Below are positions 58,632 to 64,000 of a DNA stretch of 64,000 bases, one piece after another (the stretch's first letter is position 1; each line of letters starts with the position of its first letter). A program made the position numbers and the translations under genes. The notes beneath the pieces are model-generated. The model saw only the letters and a list, made by a program, of their open reading frames with translations, did no database searches and was not told where the DNA came from. Source of the DNA: CAWEHU01 sp963808965 (lineage in GTDB: Bacteria > Pseudomonadota > Alphaproteobacteria > Acetobacterales > Acetobacteraceae); NCBI GenBank assembly GCA_963808965.1, contig CAWEHU010000012.1, forward strand, positions 235,480 through 299,479. Reading direction: 5' to 3'.

Positions 58632-60392
58632 TCAGGCGCGCAGCCGCGCGAGCGTCGAGGCGTGGGCGCTTAGCACCATTCGGCGGCGGATCTTCTGGGT
58701 CGGGGTCATCAGCCCGTTTTCGATCGTGAATGGCTGCACCGCGACCTGCTTGCGGATCCGCTCCGTGACCGTGAGCCGCTTGTTGACGCGGCTGACCGCG
58801 ACGGCGGCGGCCGCCTCGTCGTGACCGTCCGTTGGCACAACCAACGCCGTGAGACCCGAACGGCCATCGCCGGCGATCACCGCCTGAGCGATTTCCGGCT
58901 CGGCCATAAGCATTTCCTCGATCTTGGCGGGTGACACGTTCTCCCCGCCTGAGAGCACGATCAGATCGCGCTTGCGGTCGGTGACGCGCAGATAGCCGTC
59001 CGGGTCCAACGCGCCGATGTCGCCCGTGTGCAGCCATCCGTCCCGCAGCACGGCGCAAGTCGCCTCGGGCTGGCCCCAGTAACCGTCCATCACCAGATCA
59101 CCACGGACCAGGATCTCCCCGTCGTCGGCGATCCTTACCTCCACGCCCTCGAGCGGCCGGCCGACGGTCTCGATCCGGATCCGGTCGGGAGGGCTCGCGC
59201 TGATGACCGGACCTGCCTCGGTCTGGCCGTAGCCCTGCATGATCTTCATCCCCATGGCCAGAAAGAAGCGCCCGACCTCGGGATCGAGCCGCGCGCCCCC
59301 CGACATGGCCGCCCGGAAGCGTCCGCCAAACCTCGCCCGCACGCGCCGGCGCACGATCCGCTCCAGCACGGGGTCGATTATCCGGTCGGCCAACGTGAGC
59401 TGGCCGTCGAGCCGGCGTAGCCCGGTCTGCAAAGCCATTTCGAACAGCTTGCGGCTTCGGGCAGGCTCCCGCGCCACTTGGGCGAGGATCTTCGTCCGAA
59501 TTACCTCCAGGATGCGCGGCACCAGCGTGAGAATCGTGGGCTGCACCCTGAGCAGGTCACTTGCCAGGTTCTCTACGCCGCGGCCGTAGACCACCTCCGT
59601 GCCAAGGCTGAGCAGGAAAAACTGCCCGGCCGTATGCTCGAAGGCGTGACAGAGCGGGAGACAAGAGAGGTAGACTTCGTTGCGGAGCCGCAGTGGCCGC
59701 ATCAGACTGAAAGCGCCCTGGCAGTTCGATAATATGGAGCGGTGCGGGAGCATCACCCCTTTGGGCGTGCCATCGGTGCCGGACGTATAGATAAGGCAGG
59801 CGAGCGCGCCGGACGGGATGCTGACCGCCTCCGCGGCGATGTCGTCCGGAGCCCGGTCATCCGCTACCAGCTTCGCCCAGCTTATCGGGCGGGGACGGGT
59901 TGCGGCCTCATCGGGTGCGCCGTCCATGAGCACGAGCAGATCCAGTCCCCCGGTTAGCTCTCCGGCCGCGCGCACACGGCTGGCCAGCGCCGGCGAGGAA
60001 ACGACGGCGGCCCGCGCACCACTGTCTCGCAGGATGTGCGCGTGATCCGTGACGGTGTTGGTGGTGTAGGCCGGGACCGGCACCGCGCGAATAGCCATCA
60101 GCGCCGTCTCGGCGATCGGGTATTCCGGCCGGTTCTCGCTCACGATCACCACGCGATCCCCGGCGGATACGCCGGCCGCCCGGAACCCGCGCGAGGCGGA
60201 GGCAGCCATGCGGGCGAAATCTCCCCAGGTGATCCCACGCCAGGTGCGATCGCGATAGGCGCGCAGCATCGGCCGCTCCCGCCACGTCCGCGCCAGATCG
60301 AACATCATCGCGGCCAGGTTCGGCCAATCCGGATAGGTCTCCACGCCTTCCCTCGAAATCCGCACTTCTGGGTTGCATCCCGGAGAGCGCAA
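58632..60392 (-). CDS. long-chain fatty-acid-CoA ligase (AMP-forming)
   Basis: A 586-residue ANL-superfamily enzyme that activates fatty acids with ATP and CoA. The phosphate loop is LIYTSGTDGTPKGVML, the A5 motif is MQGYGQTEAGPV, and the hinge is GWLHTGDIGALDPDGYLRVTDRKRDLIVLSGGENVSP with the conserved Asp and Lys. It belongs with the FAA1-like enzymes. It might feed beta-oxidation or lipid synthesis. It diverges from pepF across about 66 bp. Confidence 0.94.
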   Translation of the reverse strand: MRSPGCNPEVRISREGVETYPDWPNLAAMMFDLARTWRERPMLRAYRDRTWRGITWGDFARMAASASRGFRAAGVSAGDRVVIVSENRPEYPIAETALMAIRAVPVPAYTTNTVTDHAHILRDSGARAAVVSSPALASRVRAAGELTGGLDLLVLMDGAPDEAATRPRPISWAKLVADDRAPDDIAAEAVSIPSGALACLIYTSGTDGTPKGVMLPHRSILSNCQGAFSLMRPLRLRNEVYLSCLPLCHAFEHTAGQFFLLSLGTEVVYGRGVENLASDLLRVQPTILTLVPRILEVIRTKILAQVAREPARSRKLFEMALQTGLRRLDGQLTLADRIIDPVLERIVRRRVRARFGGRFRAAMSGGARLDPEVGRFFLAMGMKIMQGYGQTEAGPVISASPPDRIRIETVGRPLEGVEVRIADDGEILVRGDLVMDGYWGQPEATCAVLRDGWLHTGDIGALDPDGYLRVTDRKRDLIVLSGGENVSPAKIEEMLMAEPEIAQAVIAGDGRSGLTALVVPTDGHDEAAAAVAVSRVNKRLTVTERIRKQVAVQPFTIENGLMTPTQKIRRRMVLSAHASTLARLRA

Positions 60393-60458
60393 TGTTTGAC
60401 CTCCTGGGCTTCTAGCTTACATGCAGAGGCGGAAACAGCAGCATAGGATGCGCCCGAG

Positions 60459-62297
60459 ATGCGCCATGACCGAATCCCTGCCGACTGGCCGGGGCGCCAC
60501 CCGGCGCGTGCTCCCGAAGGGCACGCGGTAGCGGCGACGGAGGCGCTGCCCTCTTGGGATTTGTCTGATCTCTATCCCGGTCCCGACAGCTCCGCGATTG
60601 CCGCGGACTTGGATGCGGCCGACGCATCTGCGCGGGCGTTCGAAACGGCGTGGGCCGGAAAGCTCGCCGACACGCCGGGGGCGGAACTGGCTGGGGCGAT
60701 CGCCGAGTACGAGCGGATCGAGGAGCTCCTGGGCCGCCTAATGTCGTATGCCCAGCTGCTGTTCAGCGGCGATTCGACCAGCCCGCGGATTGGCCAATTC
60801 TACCAGACCACCGCCGAGCGCGTGACGGCCATCAGCAGCCATTTGCTGTTCTTCACGCTTGAACTGAACCGGCTCGATGATTCGGATCTGGAGCAAAAGC
60901 TCACGGACCCGGCCTTGGCGCGCTACCGGCCGTGGTTGCGTGATCTGCGGGTGTTCCGCCCGCACCAGCTCCCCGACGAGCTGGAGAAACTGCTGCACGA
61001 GAAGGAGGTGACGGGGCGCTCGGCCTGGAGCCGCCTGTTCGACGAAACGATCGCCGCCATGCGCATCCCGGTGGGCGGGGAAGAGCTGACGGTGAGCGCC
61101 GCGCTCAACAAGCTCTCCGACCCGGAGCGTTCAGTGCGCGAGAAGGCGGGGCGGGCCATCGGGGAAGCGTTCGGCCGCAACATCCGCCTGTTCGCGTTGA
61201 CGACGAACACGCTCGCCAAGGACAAGGAGATATTGGACACTTGGCGGAAGTATTCGCGGCCGGGCAGCTACCGGAACCGTGCGAACATGGTCGAAGACGA
61301 GGTGGTGGACGCGCTCGTGTCTGCCGTCCGCGACGACTTCCCGCGGATCTCGCACCGCTACTACGCCATGAAAGCGAAGTGGCTCGGCCTGTCGAAGCTG
61401 CAACATTGGGACCGCAACGCACCACTGCCGGAGGATGATGACCGGCTGATCTCCTACCGAGAGGCGCGGGATCGGATACTCGCCGCTTACGGAGCGTTCA
61501 GCCCGGAGATGGCCGAGATCGGCGGACGATTCTTCGACCGCGACTGGGTCGATGCGGCGCTGCGGCCAGGCAAGGCGAGCGGCGCGTTCTCGCACCCAAC
61601 CGTGCCATCAGCGCACCCATACATTCTGATGAACTATCACGGGCGCGCGCGCGACGTGATGACGCTCGCGCACGAGCTTGGTCACGGCGTGCATCAGATC
61701 CTGGCCGCCGGCCAGGGCTATCTGATGTCCGGCACGCCTCTGACCCTTGCCGAGACGGCGAGCGTGTTCGGCGAGATGCTGACATTCCGTGCCATGCTGG
61801 ACGCCGAGACCGACCCGCGCCGTCGCCGCATCATGCTGGCGGCGAAGGTCGAAGATATGATCAACACCGTGATCCGGCAAATTGCCTTCTACCGCTTCGA
61901 GACGCTGTTGCACGACGAACGCCGTGGCGGCGAAATCGTGGCTGATCGGATAGGCGAGCTCTGGCTCCAGGTGCAGAGCGAAAGCCTGGGGCCGGTCTTT
62001 GAGTTCTCGCCCGAATACAGCGTTTACTGGGCGTATGTGCCGCATTTCGTCCACACCCCCTTCTACGTCTACGCCTATGCCTTCGGTGATTGTCTGGTGA
62101 ACGCGCTTTATTCCGTGTTCCAGTCCGGACACGCGGGATTTCAGCGCAAATATCTCGAGATGCTGCGAGCAGGCGGGACCAAGCGCCACAAGGAATTGCT
62201 GGCGCCATTCGGCCTCGATGCGTCCGATCCGTCCTTCTGGAGACGCGGTCTGGACGTGATCTCGGGCTTCGTCGATGAGCTGGAGAAGGCGGCGTGA
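60459..62297 (+). CDS. pepF: M3 family oligoendopeptidase F
   Basis: A 612-residue cytoplasmic zinc peptidase that trims short peptides. The zinc motif HELGH is at residues 405-409 (TLAHELGHGVHQI), with the third ligand expected in LAETASVFGEMLTFRA. The N-terminal helical part starts WDLSDLYPGPDSSAI, typical of PepF, and the protein ends normally. The first 27 residues before that may be extra if the true start is further in. The ubiB-like gene follows after 34 bp. Confidence 0.95.
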   Translation: MRHDRIPADWPGRHPARAPEGHAVAATEALPSWDLSDLYPGPDSSAIAADLDAADASARAFETAWAGKLADTPGAELAGAIAEYERIEELLGRLMSYAQLLFSGDSTSPRIGQFYQTTAERVTAISSHLLFFTLELNRLDDSDLEQKLTDPALARYRPWLRDLRVFRPHQLPDELEKLLHEKEVTGRSAWSRLFDETIAAMRIPVGGEELTVSAALNKLSDPERSVREKAGRAIGEAFGRNIRLFALTTNTLAKDKEILDTWRKYSRPGSYRNRANMVEDEVVDALVSAVRDDFPRISHRYYAMKAKWLGLSKLQHWDRNAPLPEDDDRLISYREARDRILAAYGAFSPEMAEIGGRFFDRDWVDAALRPGKASGAFSHPTVPSAHPYILMNYHGRARDVMTLAHELGHGVHQILAAGQGYLMSGTPLTLAETASVFGEMLTFRAMLDAETDPRRRRIMLAAKVEDMINTVIRQIAFYRFETLLHDERRGGEIVADRIGELWLQVQSESLGPVFEFSPEYSVYWAYVPHFVHTPFYVYAYAFGDCLVNALYSVFQSGHAGFQRKYLEMLRAGGTKRHKELLAPFGLDASDPSFWRRGLDVISGFVDELEKAA

Positions 62298-62331
62298 GCG
62301 CAAACCGCGGACAGAGGAAAGCATCCACGTA

Positions 62332-63693
62332 ATGCCCGACACAAATCCGGAATCCCGCGCCCATCTGCTCGGCGAATTGCGCCGGTTCGCGCGGACCTCC
62401 GGCGCGGTAGGGGGGATCGCCGCGCGGATGGCGGGGCAGCGCGTTTTCGGGATCAAGACCGATCGCGCCAGTCACGCCGAGGATCTGCGCACCGTTCTCG
62501 GTGGGCTCAAGGGGCCGCTGATGAAAGTGGCGCAGTTCCTCTCGACCGTGCCGGACGCCCTGCCGGCTGAATATGCGGCCGAGCTGGCGCATTTGCAGGC
62601 GAACGCGCCGGCGATGGGCTGGTCCTTCGTCCGCCGCCGGATGGCCGCGGAGCTGGGCGCGAATTGGCAATCGAAATTCGCCAGCTTCGGCGAACACGCC
62701 TCGGCCGCCGCCAGTCTCGGCCAGGTGCATCGCGCGCGCCTGCCGGATGGCACGGATGTCGCCTGCAAGCTGCAGTATCCCGACATGGCGAGCACCGTGG
62801 AAGCGGATCTGCGCCAGCTTCGCCTCGCGATGGCGATCTATCACCGGATGGACAACGCAATTCAGCACGAGGAAATTTACAAGGAGCTGGCCGAGCGCCT
62901 CCGCGAGGAGCTGGACTACATGCGTGAGGCCTCGCACATGCGCCTCTACGCGATCATGCTGCGGGGCGATCCCGGCGTGCACATCCCGGTTCCGGTCGAG
63001 GGCTACTGCACCGCCCGCCTGCTCACGATGACGTGGCTCGACGGCCGTCCGTTGCTTGATCGCTTGCAGGAGGATCCGCCGCAGGAGGAGCGCAACGCCA
63101 TCGCCCGCGCGTTGTTTCGCGCGTGGTACGTGCCGTTCTACCGCTACGGCGTGATCCACGGCGACCCGCATCTCGGCAATTATCAAGTGCGTCCGGATGG
63201 CAGCGTGAATCTGCTCGATTTCGGCGCCATCCGCGTATTCCAGGCAAAATTCGTGCGCGGCGTGATCGACCTCTACGAGGCGGTTCGCGACAACGACGAC
63301 GCGAAGGCGCATCATGCCTACGAAACCTGGGGGTTCACGAATTTGTCGAAGGAGAAGATGGACGTCCTGAACCAGTGGGCGCATTTCCTCTATGAGCCGC
63401 TGGTGCAGGACCGCGTTCGTCGCATTCAGGAGAACGACGATCCGCAGTACGGGCGTGATGTGGCCGAGCGGGTTCATGCCGGCTTGCAGCGGACGGGCGG
63501 GGTGCGTCCGCCGCGCGAATTCGTGTTGATGGACCGCTCGGCGATTGGGCTCGGCTCGGTGTTCCTCCGGTTGCGTGCCGAGCTGAACTGGTCGCGCATG
63601 TTCCACGAGTTGGTCGAGGACTTCGAAATGGAGGCGTTGGCCGCACGGCAGGCGAGGGCGCTCGCCGAGGCGCTGGTGCCCGCGGCGGGGTAA
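62332..63693 (+). CDS. ABC1/UbiB-family atypical kinase
   Basis: A 453-residue protein of the AarF/UbiB group. The family's KxGQ-like motif appears as LMKVAQFLSTVPD (here KVAQ). The ATP-binding core has SLGQVHRARLPDGTDVACKLQYP (Ala-rich loop and Lys), the catalytic loop is VIHGDPHLGNYQ and the metal loop LLDFGAIR. These proteins support ubiquinone synthesis or lipid handling. It lacks the two C-terminal membrane helices of UbiB, so it is more like the soluble ABC1 proteins. Confidence 0.9.
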   Translation: MPDTNPESRAHLLGELRRFARTSGAVGGIAARMAGQRVFGIKTDRASHAEDLRTVLGGLKGPLMKVAQFLSTVPDALPAEYAAELAHLQANAPAMGWSFVRRRMAAELGANWQSKFASFGEHASAAASLGQVHRARLPDGTDVACKLQYPDMASTVEADLRQLRLAMAIYHRMDNAIQHEEIYKELAERLREELDYMREASHMRLYAIMLRGDPGVHIPVPVEGYCTARLLTMTWLDGRPLLDRLQEDPPQEERNAIARALFRAWYVPFYRYGVIHGDPHLGNYQVRPDGSVNLLDFGAIRVFQAKFVRGVIDLYEAVRDNDDAKAHHAYETWGFTNLSKEKMDVLNQWAHFLYEPLVQDRVRRIQENDDPQYGRDVAERVHAGLQRTGGVRPPREFVLMDRSAIGLGSVFLRLRAELNWSRMFHELVEDFEMEALAARQARALAEALVPAAG

Positions 63694-63775
63694 AATAGGC
63701 CGCCAGCTAGGCTTCCTTCTCCGCGATCTTCGATTTGGCAGGGGCACGTGGCCGCCGCACTGCGGCGCGCCACCC

Positions 63776-63839
63776 CTTGCGCAAAGCCGTCGGCTTGCGC
63801 AAGCTTTGGGCCTGCGGAAAGAGCCAGCTTCTTTCCGCA
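63776..63839. repeat. pair of strong intergenic hairpins (REP-like)
   Basis: Two hairpins lie 9 bp apart between the ubiB-like gene and pntA. The first (63776-63803) is a 13-bp stem CTTGCGCAA(A)GCCG / CGGCTTGCGCAAG with a single A bulge and a minimal loop. The second (63813-63839) is a perfect 10-bp stem TGCGGAAAGA / TCTTTCCGCA with a 7-base loop. No T-run follows, so neither is a classic terminator. The minus strand through this element is open and spells a Lys/Arg-rich peptide, which I judge non-coding. Confidence 0.6.
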
Positions 63840-63881
63840 TTCTTGCCGCCTTGTGTTCCGTAAGCGAGAGGAAGCGTCGAA

Positions 63882-64000
63882 ATGCGCCTTGCGGTGCTGA
63901 AGGAAAGGCGCGCGGCCGAGACGCGCGTTGCAGCCACGCCCGAGACGGTGAAGAAGCTGATCGGGCTGGGCCTCACGGTCGCGATCGAAACCGGCGCCGG
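63882..64000 (+). CDS. pntA: NAD(P) transhydrogenase subunit alpha, N-terminal fragment
   Basis: Thirty-nine codons up to the window edge. The start MRLAVLKERRAAETRVAATP, then ETVKKLIGLGLTVAIETGAG, is typical of the alpha subunit (PntAA) of the proton-translocating transhydrogenase, which exchanges hydride between NADH and NADP. Alanine dehydrogenase has a similar N-terminus, but KERRAAETRVAATPETV fits PntA better. The rest of the operon would lie beyond the window. Confidence 0.85.
   Translation, partial: MRLAVLKERRAAETRVAATPETVKKLIGLGLTVAIETGA

Noticed and set aside
63707..63976. Minus-strand open frame of 89 codons over the ubiB-pntA gap
   Set aside because: It overlaps the pntA start, its peptide is made by two palindromes and it has no ribosome-binding site; it is better seen as a repeat element.

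Overview
The window is a 64 kb piece of a GC-rich alphaproteobacterial chromosome. Gene order and family content point to the Rhodospirillales, and the OmpA-type porins suggest an Acetobacteraceae-like organism, but this is inference because no rRNA or other firm marker is present. The alphaproteobacterial signs are the order nuoA-N / coaX / rnj / DUF1467 / proS / lolC / lolD / dnaE, the block tig / clpP / clpX / lon / hup, and genes for GapR (DUF2312), DUF1244 and DUF1467 proteins. No prophage, insertion sequence or CRISPR array was found.

Layout. 0-9.4 kb: a ParA-like ATPase (cut by the window edge), a small nucleotidyltransferase, the NAD(P)HX repair enzyme, malonyl-CoA decarboxylase, an AceE/transketolase-like thiamine-diphosphate enzyme, a CBS protein, a c-type cytochrome, a methyltransferase and an IclR regulator. 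9.5-16.6 kb: tRNA-Leu, trigger factor, ClpP, ClpX, Lon, HU, tRNA-Val and tRNA-Asp, a protein folding and quality-control block. 16.8-31.2 kb: the complete 14-gene complex I operon nuoA-N. 31.3-41.4 kb: pantothenate kinase, RNase J, a DUF1467 protein, prolyl-tRNA synthetase, the LolC/E-LolD lipoprotein exporter, an orphan antitoxin and DNA polymerase III alpha. 41.5-46.6 kb: small accessory genes, folE and apaG. 46.6-50.5 kb: three tandem OmpA-like outer-membrane proteins on the minus strand. 50.6 kb: a selenocysteine tRNA. 50.9-55.4 kb: a CcoN-like membrane protein and a compact periplasmic nitrate reductase operon napEDABC. 55.5-64 kb: pyruvate kinase, DUF1244, GapR, a cupin, an XRE regulator, a long-chain acyl-CoA ligase, oligoendopeptidase F, an ABC1/UbiB-like kinase and the start of proton-translocating transhydrogenase (pntA).

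Energy metabolism dominates. Complex I and transhydrogenase link NADH, NADPH and the proton gradient, NapC/NapAB spends quinol on nitrate, and malonyl-CoA decarboxylase, the E1-like enzyme, pyruvate kinase and acyl-CoA ligase feed central carbon.

Two points matter to the reader. First, seven genes (cytochrome c, lon, nuoG, coaX and all three ompA copies) are broken by about ten small indels, nearly all of which read as one extra base. Because several are housekeeping genes, assembly error is the simplest explanation; I list these genes as whole spans and give the break positions. Second, each ompA copy is preceded by the same dyad, TGTGGC-N6-G(C/A)CACA followed by a G-tract and A-tract, 127-145 bp before its start codon. 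This looks like a shared, undescribed operator or promoter element.
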